From Saprospiraceae bacterium (GTDB taxonomy: Bacteria > Bacteroidota > Bacteroidia > Chitinophagales > Saprospiraceae), in NCBI GenBank assembly GCA_020627535.1, contig JAHDGU010000003.1, positions 62,001 to 126,000 on the forward strand: a DNA stretch of 64,000 bases, read 5' to 3'. The position numbers were made by a program, and so were the translations under genes. Within the stretch, counting starts at the first letter, position 1. Each line of letters begins with the position of its first letter. Under the pieces are notes generated by a model, which saw only the letters and a list, made by a program, of their open reading frames with translations, ran no database searches and was not told the DNA's origin. Positions 27,736 to 35,785 of this stretch are shown in pieces.

Positions 27736-28711
27736 GGAGATGAGTATCTAGCTGCTTAGCACTGATATGTTGCCAAAGAAGCATATCCAACTGAATGAAC
27801 TTAGAAAGTTCCAATGACTGGTGATCTCTGATCCACTGATCTACTCTACTATCATGATTTGAGTGATTATACTTTGGTATCTTATCACCGTCCAATCGTG
27901 CACCAAGCGCTTCACACACTTCCATGATCGACTCTTCCAAACTTGAATTACAAGCAATTAGCGAAAACTCCTCCTTCAGGACTTCGACACCTTGATCGGT
28001 GAAGCTCAACATTCTCGATTGCACATCCGTCAATCTTCGTGAGAGATCATGCATATCGATAAAAGAATCAAAGGACTTCGCCCTACTCTCCTTGAATTGA
28101 TGTCTACCAAAATGCTTCACGTGAGATAAAAGTCTTGCCTTCGGCTCGCGAAGAATGGTAACAACTTTGAAATTGAGGGGTAACTTTTTGACAATAGAAA
28201 GTGGAATATGAGCGAAAACAACCTTCGTCTCTGGTTTGATGTATACTCCAAAGTTGTCAAGAAAATCAAGTGACGTCGGATAAGAGCCGCCAAAATCATT
28301 CTTCAATTGATCTGAACTAGGAAATATAGCTTCAGAACCGAGATAACTTTCAACAAGCTTCCTGACTGTTGTACCTCCTGACTTTGGAATGTGCAAGAAA
28401 AAGAAAATCTCTCTATTGGGGTTCAACCCTGAATTTTGAAGATAAATTTCAGTCCCTTTGACTCTGGCCTCGACACATTTTGAGTTTTCTGTTAGACAAT
28501 CTTCAAGGTCAACGCGCCAATAGCACTTATCGCCAGTTGGGTGAAAGCCTCTATTCTTTATAAAGGGGATGTTTCCATCAACTTTCACTACTTCTCTCAA
28601 TATACCATCAACAAAAATCTCAATGGACAGACCTCTTGACTCATCCCTCGAATCAAATGCCCAACCATCGAGCATCTTACCATTGAATCCTAAAATTGAA
28701 CCTTGAATCAT
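27725..28711 (-). CDS. Sulfotransferase-like protein with N-terminal beta-rich domain
   Basis: The protein has 328 aa. Residues 1-85 form an accessory domain (GSILGFNGKMLDGWAFDSRD, IEIFVDGILREVV, RGFHPTG) of a type also found attached to glycosyltransferases. Residues ~100-320 form the sulfotransferase domain: FFLHIPKSGGTTVRKLVES is the PAPS loop, VVFAHIPLS follows, and VVTILREPKARLLSHVKHF is the 3'-phosphate motif. It is the fourth sulfotransferase-like gene and is coupled by ATGA to a glycosyltransferase upstream. The low G+C content of the locus ends at this gene. Confidence 0.82.
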   Translation of the reverse strand: MIQGSILGFNGKMLDGWAFDSRDESRGLSIEIFVDGILREVVKVDGNIPFIKNRGFHPTGDKCYWRVDLEDCLTENSKCVEARVKGTEIYLQNSGLNPNREIFFFLHIPKSGGTTVRKLVESYLGSEAIFPSSDQLKNDFGGSYPTSLDFLDNFGVYIKPETKVVFAHIPLSIVKKLPLNFKVVTILREPKARLLSHVKHFGRHQFKESRAKSFDSFIDMHDLSRRLTDVQSRMLSFTDQGVEVLKEEFSLIACNSSLEESIMEVCEALGARLDGDKIPKYNHSNHDSRVDQWIRDHQSLELSKFIQLDMLLWQHISAKQLDTHLHEA

Positions 28712-30366
28712 CGTAGGAGTTGCCTGTATAGACCTATAAAGGCCCTTTCTCTGAATGAGTTGATTGAGAAATGTTGATCAGGAATCTTACCAACTCCCCT
28801 ACTCTTCGATTCATGATGAATTGCTTTTGCTTGAGACAAACAGCTTTTCAGCCCCTTTCCCCCTACCCTGAGACAATAGTCCACGTCATTGAAATCAATG
28901 GGAAACCGCTGCTCATCAAGGCCTCCCAAAGATATGAACAATTCCCTTAATGTGAGCAGGCAAGCGCCCGTAACTGCTGGATATTGCTGATGACAAAGGA
29001 GTCGATTCATGTAGCCTGGATCATCCTCGGGATAGCCAAGAAATACATGTCCTGCTCCATTTCCGATGCCAAGGATGACCCCAGCATGCTGGATCGTCCG
29101 ATCTGGATAAAGCAATTTGGCTCCCACAGCACCGATATCTTCGCACTCCAACAAGGCGACCATCTGATCAAGCCAGCCAGATTCTATGATCTCTGTGTCA
29201 TTATTGAGGAGAAGGACCGCATCGGCATCGGAACTCATGACGGCGACATTGTTGATCCGACTGTAGTTGAACTCACCAGGCACCTTGAGATACCTAAAGT
29301 TTTCGCGCTGCCCACAGAGTTCTCGCACATAGGATATGACTAGTGGATCAGTGCTATCATTATCGCAGAGGCAGACCCTGAAATGAGGATACTCCGTATA
29401 GCTCAGGAGAGTACTCACGCAAGTTTCAAGGAGTTCTGGGGCATCTCTGTAAGGGATGATAATCTCTACCGTCAGCGATCTTTTGCTTTCATATCTCATG
29501 CCAAACAAACCAGGGACATTTGTATCATATACCGTCGCCGAAAGCTTATGATGACGTAGATGTTCAAGAAGATGCCCTCTATCATCACCGCGATGTGCAT
29601 CAAGGGCTGGCACTGGGTGCAGGTCGTGGTACAGCACATCTTGTAGATGAGCCACCGGCGATAGATCCTGAAGCATGCATAGCCAAAAACTGTAGAGACT
29701 GATCGTATCCAAATGCTCCATTGCTTTGATCTGCTGAAAGGCTATCTGCGGATCAACAAGGAGGAGTTTGCCGATATAGTTCTGATGCCTGTAGTGATAG
29801 ATATCCCAAGGAGGCTTGAGCTGTGGATATCGTCTCTTCCCATCCACGAGATGATCATGATTGCCGTACATAGCATTTGCGCTTGACGCAGACATCGTAT
29901 CCAGCAAGCACATCACAGCACCTTTACTCAAGACTACTTGACCATAAACGATTAGGAGCCAATCGGTCTCAGCATGCTTGAAGCGGGAGAGGTCTCGCAT
30001 ACTGAAGCTCCCATCTTGCTGCAAGCCTATCCATTGGTAATCAAGGCACTGCAGCTCCAGAGGATGCAAAAGCGACAGGAGCTCATCTCGGGTGTCTTGA
30101 TTGGACAAATGCAACAAAGTGATTTTGCATCTAGCACCGCCCATCCAACTCTTCAGTCGCTTATTTCGCTGTCTTCTCTCTTGTCGCAGCAACTTCGGAT
30201 AGTAGAGTTTCTCTGCAATCTCAATGCGAGAAGATCGCTCTTTGCCAGAAACTCTAAGGACTAAGTTGATGAGGATCAATCTCCACGGCTCTGTACGTAG
30301 TGCATGCCATAGTGTCTTGTAACTCGAAGGTTTCAAGAGCAACACAAGTAGTCGAATCAAAGCCAT
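28708..30366 (-). CDS. Glycosyltransferase family 2 with N-terminal extension
   Basis: The protein has 552 aa. The C-terminal ~270 residues hold a clear GT-A domain: TVEIIIPYRDAPELLETCV, CLCDNDSTDPLV, VLLLNNDTEIIESGWLDQM, AVGAKLLYPD and FPIDFNDVDYCLRVG with the catalytic acid. The first ~250 residues are a divergent region (LLIVYGQVVLSKGAVM, MYGNHDHLVDGKRRYP) resembling a degenerate second GT-A-like unit, as in large O-antigen transferases. It ends directly against the next gene. Its base composition returns to the level of the housekeeping regions. Confidence 0.87.
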   Translation of the reverse strand: MALIRLLVLLLKPSSYKTLWHALRTEPWRLILINLVLRVSGKERSSRIEIAEKLYYPKLLRQERRQRNKRLKSWMGGARCKITLLHLSNQDTRDELLSLLHPLELQCLDYQWIGLQQDGSFSMRDLSRFKHAETDWLLIVYGQVVLSKGAVMCLLDTMSASSANAMYGNHDHLVDGKRRYPQLKPPWDIYHYRHQNYIGKLLLVDPQIAFQQIKAMEHLDTISLYSFWLCMLQDLSPVAHLQDVLYHDLHPVPALDAHRGDDRGHLLEHLRHHKLSATVYDTNVPGLFGMRYESKRSLTVEIIIPYRDAPELLETCVSTLLSYTEYPHFRVCLCDNDSTDPLVISYVRELCGQRENFRYLKVPGEFNYSRINNVAVMSSDADAVLLLNNDTEIIESGWLDQMVALLECEDIGAVGAKLLYPDRTIQHAGVILGIGNGAGHVFLGYPEDDPGYMNRLLCHQQYPAVTGACLLTLRELFISLGGLDEQRFPIDFNDVDYCLRVGGKGLKSCLSQAKAIHHESKSRGVGKIPDQHFSINSFRERAFIGLYRQLLR

Positions 30367-31419
30367 CTACTCGAATTTACTCTTTCTATCCATGATCATC
30401 AGATGCCAAAAGCGCTGGATATCCAGCCACAAGAAAAAAGTAGACTGAGCGTATATCTTCCACCAGGGCATCAGTTGATCCCCATGGGCAGCCTGGAATC
30501 CCCTGCGAGCGTGTCTCACATCTCGGCGATGCTTGGCATTGAGCTCTCTCATTGCTCCTAGGCTGATCCGCAAGAAGTCCCAGCGCGTAAAGATCAGATT
30601 GGTGAAGAGTATGGCCACATGCTTGAAGTAAAACATCGGTGCATTGATGATCAGATAGCTCAGCGGCATCAGTTTCTTGTAGGTGTAGAATATATCTACT
30701 TGGATCCTTCGTAGATAAGCCTCACTCATGACCTTATTGACAGACACACTTCCCTTATGATACACCACTGCCGTCGGACAGTACAGGCACTTGTAGCCAG
30801 TCAGCCGCGCCCTCAAGCCAAGCTCCGCATCCTCATAGCCTGTCTCAAAGAATGGGTCGAAGAAGCCAATCTCATTAATCATGCTCGTGCGATACATGGC
30901 CGCCGCTGCACATGCACCCCAGTTTTCTCTGATCTGGTGGTGCTTGATCATCGGCTCACCGTGAGCAGCCGGCATTACCTCTCCACTGCTGAGAAAGAAG
31001 TGTCCAGTATTGTCCAGGAGTTGCCGATTGGTATAATCTACCAGGCGACTTGACACGATATCTGTCCCATTCCTTTGGGCGAAAGCCCTCATCGCCGCCA
31101 GCCACTCTACATGGACAGAGGTATCGTTGTTGAGCAGGATGATATACTCGGAGTTGTCATGTCCTTCTTCTTGCAGCCACTCCCATTGCAGGATTGATCC
31201 GTCTGTGTATCCGAGATTGGTCTCAGATCTCTTGTAGGATATCTTGGGCGCTTTCGCGCAAATGTCCCGAAGCCTATCTGCTTCCGCTTGCTCTGAGCCA
31301 TTGTCCAGCATGAAGACATGATAGTCCTGATCTGACATTTGGCTGAGCGACTCCAGGCACTCAATGGTATCCCTGATCCCATTCCAGTTGATGATCAATA
31401 TGGGTAAAGTACTAGACAA
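30367..31419 (-). CDS. Glycosyltransferase family 2 (rhamnosyltransferase-like)
   Basis: The protein has 350 aa with a TTG start, the only one that keeps the first beta strand (TLPILIINWNGIRDTIECL). GT-A motifs: FMLDNGSEQAEADRL, IILLNNDTSVHVEWL, and ETGYEDAELGLRARLTGYK with the catalytic ED. The C-terminal 90 residues contain an amphipathic or membrane-associated stretch (YLIINAPMFYFKHVAIL). It is separated from the ABC transporter genes by 158 bp that hold only simple A/T-rich repeats (ATCACAA units at 31565-31580). Confidence 0.88.
   Translation of the reverse strand: MSSTLPILIINWNGIRDTIECLESLSQMSDQDYHVFMLDNGSEQAEADRLRDICAKAPKISYKRSETNLGYTDGSILQWEWLQEEGHDNSEYIILLNNDTSVHVEWLAAMRAFAQRNGTDIVSSRLVDYTNRQLLDNTGHFFLSSGEVMPAAHGEPMIKHHQIRENWGACAAAAMYRTSMINEIGFFDPFFETGYEDAELGLRARLTGYKCLYCPTAVVYHKGSVSVNKVMSEAYLRRIQVDIFYTYKKLMPLSYLIINAPMFYFKHVAILFTNLIFTRWDFLRISLGAMRELNAKHRRDVRHARRGFQAAHGDQLMPWWKIYAQSTFFLWLDIQRFWHLMIMDRKSKFE
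31248..31263 (-). repeat. Dispersed GNRA-loop mini-hairpin, copy in GT2 gene
   Basis: ATTT-GCGC-GAAA-GCGC on the minus strand: perfect 4-bp stem, sequence different from the GGGC/GCCC copies. Confidence 0.7.
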
Positions 31420-31577
31420 GGCTTGTAAAGCTGATCACTGATTGGCAAAATAGATGCGAAAGGAGGCGTAAGATTGTAGCACAAAAGAGGATTTGTAACA
31501 AAGGTATTGATTCTATACCGTGGAACGAAGACCGTAGACCGCTGACCCTGACCAAATCTTAAATCACAAATCACAAA

Positions 31578-32321
31578 TCAATCATACAGCGCCTTGTACG
31601 CCTCCACCATCTCCATCGGCTTGCCGATCGCCACTTGCTTACCCTGGTCCAAGATCATCACACGATCACAGTACTTCTGGATCACGTCAAGATTGTGACT
31701 TACAATGATGAGTGTCCGATCATTGAGAAAGGTGCGATTGAAGACATCTTGTGACTTTTTCTTAAACTCGATATCTCCCACTCCTCCAAAAAACTCATCA
31801 AATAGAAAAATATCAGCGTCAGCGTGAATCGCAATCGCAAACATGAGTCGACTGCGCATCCCACGACTGTAGCTCTTGACAGGAGAGTCGATGAACTTCT
31901 CCAGCCCACTAAATGCGACAATGTCATCAAAGATCTCTCCAATCCTCTTGAATGTCAGGCCTATCACTGAACCATTGACATAGATGTTTTCTCGTCCACT
32001 CAGATTGGGGTCAAAGCCCATGCCTAGACTCAGCTTGAGGATCTTCCCCTCCGCATGAAACTGACTGCCCTTGTCAAATTTCATAGCGCCTATAATGCAG
32101 TTGAGCAAAGTACTCTTACCACTGCCATTGTGACCGACCACACCAAATACCTCACCCTCCTTCACCTCAAAGTTGAGATCGGAGAGGGCCATAAACTCGG
32201 TCTGCTTGCTCAGTCGAAAAGCATTGCGCACGAGACTCCTGATGTTTGCTTGAGCCTTGTCGACCTTCTTGAAGCTCTTGTTACCTTCCTGAACTGATAT
32301 GACCACTTTCTTGGTACTCAT
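31578..32321 (-). CDS. wzt: Polysaccharide ABC exporter, ATP-binding protein (Wzt/KpsT-like, short form)
   Basis: The protein has 247 aa. Walker A is GHNGSGKS (63-70), the signature is YSRGMRSRL, Walker B is DIFLFDEFFGGVGD and the switch His is in LIIVSHNLDV. The chain ends after the nucleotide-binding domain. The C-terminal carbohydrate-binding domain of O-antigen Wzt proteins is missing, so recognition of a capped polymer is not expected, as in KpsT/TagH exporters. An N-terminal extension of about 40 residues precedes the domain. It follows the permease by 2 bp. It exports glycan from the cytoplasm to the periplasm. Confidence 0.9.
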   Translation of the reverse strand: MSTKKVVISVQEGNKSFKKVDKAQANIRSLVRNAFRLSKQTEFMALSDLNFEVKEGEVFGVVGHNGSGKSTLLNCIIGAMKFDKGSQFHAEGKILKLSLGMGFDPNLSGRENIYVNGSVIGLTFKRIGEIFDDIVAFSGLEKFIDSPVKSYSRGMRSRLMFAIAIHADADIFLFDEFFGGVGDIEFKKKSQDVFNRTFLNDRTLIIVSHNLDVIQKYCDRVMILDQGKQVAIGKPMEMVEAYKALYD

Positions 32322-32323
32322 AC

Positions 32324-33118
32324 TTACAGACGCTCGAGGACTTTATGATTGTGCGCATAGTACATGACCATGGCAATGGCCACCATGATCAGGCCAGCGA
32401 TCCAATTGTAGAGGTACATGTCCCAGGCGGGAGGCTCACCGTACATGGTGACATTGCGCGAGTTGTGCACAATCCCCAGGAAGGGATGTGCCCACTTCAT
32501 CCATGGAAAGTGCTTCAATATATCCTCTACTCTGAAAAAGATACCAGCTGTCCAAAAACCAAATAGAGCGACGATATCCCAAGCATGGGTGATATCATTG
32601 AAGTAAAGACCTATGATTGCCAGGATCATCGCGCCTCCAAAACTCAGCAACATGACATTGAGGATCAAACTTGGCAACCATAGGATATCCCAACTAGGTA
32701 ATATCCCTGCGCAGATCATGATGATCAGAAAACTTGCCAAATTGAATAGAAAGCCTATGGCGACGCCCAATATGTGACTGAAAAACAAGTCTAGTTTATT
32801 GACTTGGATGCTCTCAATCAGATATCGCTTGCGTCGGAAAATCGTCAAGCCGCCTTTGGTACTTTCGATGAAAAACATCCACAGGATCAAGCCCGCAAAT
32901 AAGAAAATGCCATAGTTATCTTGCCGATAGCTGAAGACATACTTGAAGATGATAAAATAGACAGCTATTCTCAGTAGAGGATGCAACAATGCCCAGACTA
33001 GGCCCAGACGATCATTGTAGTACCTCTTCTTGAAGTCTACCAGGGCAAGCTTCCATATGCGCTCGAGTCGGTTGGACTCCAACCTAGCGGCGATCGGTGC
33101 TATCAGTTTATTGATCAT
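32324..33118 (-). CDS. wzm: Polysaccharide ABC exporter, permease (Wzm/KpsM-like)
   Basis: The protein has 264 aa with six membrane helices of the ABC-2 type. The N-terminal interface helix carries LALVDFKKRYYNDRLGLVWALLHPLL, whose start is the usual coupling motif, followed by IFLFAGLILWMFFIES. The C-terminal loop has PFLGIVHNSRNVTMYGEPP, close to the NPxxxxxExxR segment of Wzm proteins. It pairs with the ATP-binding protein that follows. The start overlaps the upstream stop (ATGA). Confidence 0.9.
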   Translation of the reverse strand: MINKLIAPIAARLESNRLERIWKLALVDFKKRYYNDRLGLVWALLHPLLRIAVYFIIFKYVFSYRQDNYGIFLFAGLILWMFFIESTKGGLTIFRRKRYLIESIQVNKLDLFFSHILGVAIGFLFNLASFLIIMICAGILPSWDILWLPSLILNVMLLSFGGAMILAIIGLYFNDITHAWDIVALFGFWTAGIFFRVEDILKHFPWMKWAHPFLGIVHNSRNVTMYGEPPAWDMYLYNWIAGLIMVAIAMVMYYAHNHKVLERL

Positions 33119-34206
33119 CCCTTTTCTTTCTCTACGTAGCGCTCAATGATGGACTCAAACCTCTTTACGATCGCCTTAGCACCAAATTTCTCTAGATGAC
33201 CTGTCGGGATCGGAGGATCGCCCGTCATGTCGAGCACCCGCTGTATACGCAGTGCTAGTTTGGACACATCCGATACATCGGTGTAGTACACGACGTCGCT
33301 TCCTGCCTCCTTCATGCTTGCATGGTCATTAACGATGACCCGTCTTCTGCGCCCTAGTGCCTCTGCGATCGGCAGGCCAAAACCTTCAATATGAGATGGA
33401 AATACGCATAGACTGGCATAATCATACCACTGCAACAGCTCTTGATCAGAGATGTAATCGGTCAATATGATATCTTCTCTCCACCGAGCATTGGCAAGAG
33501 CACGATTGAAGTCGCCCATCCTCCAGCCTGCTTTCCCAACAAAGACCAGCTTGAGGCCATCATACTCCGCTCTCACTCGATCAAAAGCCTCAACAAGCAC
33601 AGCAAGATTTTTCCGGGGCTCGAGAGTCCCTACATGCAGGATATAGGGCCATTCGATCTTGGGCTTGAGGGTCTTGATGGGGTTTACATTTTGAGGAATG
33701 ACTGGATGAAGCACATCTACCCTGCGCCGATCTATCCCAAACTCGTAGACCACCTGTGTCTTCGTATACTCAGAGTTCGTGATGATGATATCAGCGTTTT
33801 GTGCAACATCCTCCAGGAAATTGGACTGGATCAGGGCACTGAGTCTCGGATGAAAATGGGAATGTGTCACTGCAGTAAGATCATGGATGATTGCTGCCCT
33901 CTTGATGGACTTATCCAGTCGAAATGGCCCAAAATGCGTCGGCTCAATCACCACATCCGGCTTGATGTCATTCATCAACTTGGGGAAGGTATTGACATAC
34001 CGCCAAAATCTCCTGATGTAGCGAAAGTTCTTCGTAGGAGCAATGACCTGTGTAAACCTGGTATACTCTGGACTCTCTCGACTCTTGACCAAGATGTACT
34101 CATGTGCGTCACTGTGCTCATGAAGCGCGTCCAGCAGATTGCGGAGATAGAAGTATATCCCCGCATACTGATAGTCAAGGGCGTCTGCGTAAAAAGCGAT
34201 TCTCAA
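33115..34206 (-). CDS. Glycosyltransferase family 4
   Basis: The protein has 363 aa if translation starts at the TTG that overlaps the upstream stop (TTGA). This gives MRIAFYADALDYQYAGIYFY, a normal family start; the frame runs 15 codons further to a GTG but that part has no family features. GT-B donor-domain motifs: ILHVGTLEPRKNLAVLVEAF, LVFVGKAGWRM, SDQELLQWYDYASLCVFPSH and EGFGLPIAEALG (E-x7-E). It is probably a mannosyltransferase-like enzyme of the glycan assembly. The sugar is unknown. Confidence 0.88.
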   Translation of the reverse strand: MRIAFYADALDYQYAGIYFYLRNLLDALHEHSDAHEYILVKSRESPEYTRFTQVIAPTKNFRYIRRFWRYVNTFPKLMNDIKPDVVIEPTHFGPFRLDKSIKRAAIIHDLTAVTHSHFHPRLSALIQSNFLEDVAQNADIIITNSEYTKTQVVYEFGIDRRRVDVLHPVIPQNVNPIKTLKPKIEWPYILHVGTLEPRKNLAVLVEAFDRVRAEYDGLKLVFVGKAGWRMGDFNRALANARWREDIILTDYISDQELLQWYDYASLCVFPSHIEGFGLPIAEALGRRRRVIVNDHASMKEAGSDVVYYTDVSDVSKLALRIQRVLDMTGDPPIPTGHLEKFGAKAIVKRFESIIERYVEKEKG

Positions 34207-35273
34207 GAGCTCAATATCTTTTGGTAAAGTTCTAGATACTCCTCGATACACTTCTCCAGCGGAAAGGATGTCAGCCCTGACTCATCAAAGTCATCCTTCT
34301 CAGCTCGCTGCAGTGCCTCCTCCAGAGCTCTCACACTCAGAGATGACATGGTAATCTGCTTCCCTGATACCACTTCACCCAGTGCTGCTCTCCCACTATG
34401 AATGATCGGAGTCCCGATGGCGGATGTTTCTGCTGCCGCAAAACAAAACCCTTCACTGTAGCTTGGGATCAACACTGCTTTTGCTTTGCTAATAGTGATC
34501 AATAGATCTTCTCGTTCCAGCGGAGCGGAGAGACTGAGTCTTGCAGGCCATTTTCGCGAAAGCGAAGACAATAATCTGTACAAGCTAGACCCATCATCTC
34601 TGGTGATGATCTTGATGTGACGGCCTTTCGGCCAAATGATCTCCGGATCACTTACCAATCCAGCTATCAAATCGAGTCCCTTGGAGATACCGCATCTACC
34701 GTAATAAAGAAAGTAGTCTTCTGCCGCAGTATCAAGGATCTGCAACGGTTCTATTCCATTGTAGATGACGGTGATACGATCGGAGGATATCCCAGCGTCC
34801 CTGATGAGACTCTGTCTAGTAGACTCACTGACTGCAACAAACCGATCAAATGACAAGCGAGATATCATCCGCTCAAAAGCCTGATGCAACCGACTACTAA
34901 CAGTAGAAATATGAGGTAATTGTTGCCAGAGCCGCCCCCAGTACTCGTGAAAGGTGATGATACAGGGAATCTTCCTGTACCTGGAGATAGCCCATGCGAT
35001 GGGAGCTGCATTGTAAGAAGTGGTGTGTATGAGATCTACACCTCTAGAGGCCTTCATCACTTTGGGCATAGCCGCCAATGTAAAGAGATATCTATTCTTC
35101 ACAGTTGTCTCATAGACTTTCATTCTAGAATCATCTTGGCGCTCTGGGTGAGATGTAGTCACTAGTGAGACCTCATGACCGCGATCCAGGAGTCGTGAGA
35201 CAAGCTGACCAAATAGTGTTTCTACACCACCGATGTGAGGGGGAAAATTCTCAAGCACGAAGAGAATCTTCAT
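34203..35273 (-). CDS. Glycosyltransferase family 4
   Basis: The protein has 356 aa. The acceptor domain starts ILFVLENFPPHIGGVETLFG, a classical GT4 opening, then LIHTTSYNAAPIAWAISR and VAVSESTRQSLIRDAG. The donor domain has YFLYYGRCGISKGLDLIAGL and AVLIPSYSEGFCFAAAETSA. It overlaps the DUF2304 gene upstream by 23 bp and is coupled by TTGA to the next GT4. Two copies of the dispersed GAAA-loop hairpin described in the findings lie inside this gene, only 70 bp apart. Confidence 0.89.
   Translation of the reverse strand: MKILFVLENFPPHIGGVETLFGQLVSRLLDRGHEVSLVTTSHPERQDDSRMKVYETTVKNRYLFTLAAMPKVMKASRGVDLIHTTSYNAAPIAWAISRYRKIPCIITFHEYWGRLWQQLPHISTVSSRLHQAFERMISRLSFDRFVAVSESTRQSLIRDAGISSDRITVIYNGIEPLQILDTAAEDYFLYYGRCGISKGLDLIAGLVSDPEIIWPKGRHIKIITRDDGSSLYRLLSSLSRKWPARLSLSAPLEREDLLITISKAKAVLIPSYSEGFCFAAAETSAIGTPIIHSGRAALGEVVSGKQITMSSLSVRALEEALQRAEKDDFDESGLTSFPLEKCIEEYLELYQKILSS
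34550..34565 (+). repeat. Dispersed GNRA-loop mini-hairpin, copy in GT4 gene
   Basis: ATTT-TCGC-GAAA-GCGA: perfect 4-bp stem. It lies 57 bp from the next copy, which is on the other strand. Confidence 0.7.
34622..34637 (-). repeat. Dispersed GNRA-loop mini-hairpin, second copy in the same GT4 gene
   Basis: ATTT-GGCC-GAAA-GGCC on the minus strand: perfect 4-bp stem, and a different stem sequence again. Confidence 0.7.
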
Positions 35274-35667
35274 CAGAGTCTTTCTGTGTATACTTTTTGA
35301 GCAGTTCTTCGTAGTGATACTTCTCTGCTTCTCTCATAGCATCATTGAGAGCTTGATCTCTCACCATCTGTGTGATCTGCCGTTGCATCCTCTCGATACT
35401 CGATGAATAGTAGAAAGTAAAGAGAAACAAGAGACCAATAGCTACAAAAATGACTGCATGAACATTGTCAGCAAAGCCCAATATACTCGCCAGCTGCTCA
35501 GAGACAGCATCTGGGAGCAAAGAAAGCGTCATGATGACACCCCACCATATGGACCATATCAAAGTACTTCGACCAGTGCGCTTGTTCTTGAAGAACTGTC
35601 GCAGGAGTCGCACCATGAAGTATGTCGCTATGGCAGGGACGACAAGCTGATATATCTGCATGTCCAT
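35251..35667 (-). CDS. DUF2304 membrane protein
   Basis: The protein has 138 aa. Three hydrophobic segments (VPAIATYFMVRLLRQFF; STLIWSIWWGVIMTLSLLP; VHAVIFVAIGLLFLFTFYYS) and a C-terminal charged coiled coil match DUF2304. These small proteins are regularly encoded next to polysaccharide glycosyltransferases, often DPM1-like ones, and are thought to help anchor or organise them. It is the first gene of the leftward arm. A TACCTTTG promoter element lies only 4 nt before its ATG. Confidence 0.85.
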   Translation of the reverse strand: MDMQIYQLVVPAIATYFMVRLLRQFFKNKRTGRSTLIWSIWWGVIMTLSLLPDAVSEQLASILGFADNVHAVIFVAIGLLFLFTFYYSSSIERMQRQITQMVRDQALNDAMREAEKYHYEELLKKYTQKDSDEDSLRA

Positions 35668-35671
35668 AGTT

Positions 35672-35679
35672 CAAAGGTA
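35672..35679 (-). promoter_or_regulatory. -7 element of the leftward glycan operon
   Basis: TACCTTTG on the minus strand fits the Bacteroidetes -7 consensus TAnnTTTG and ends 4 nt before the DUF2304 ATG, so the transcript should begin at or beside the start codon. No clear -33 TTG is present. Confidence 0.5.
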
Positions 35680-35767
35680 AGATGATACAACATACCCCAT
35701 CAAAAACTGATCCATATATATATCAGAAAATGTCATAATATGTCATGGAGTAAGCTTTCGAATCCAT

Positions 35768-35775
35768 TAATTTTG
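35768..35775 (+). promoter_or_regulatory. -7 element of the rightward membrane-protein operon
   Basis: TAATTTTG fits TAnnTTTG and lies 10 nt before the ATG of the first GT-C-like gene. It is back to back with the DUF2304 promoter within 120 bp, so the two arms of the locus diverge from one control region. Confidence 0.45.
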
Positions 35776-35785
35776 GACTAACCTT

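Noticed and set aside
33442-34227. 261-codon plus-strand frame
   Set aside because: It is antisense to a well-supported GT4 gene, and no domain or start context supports it.
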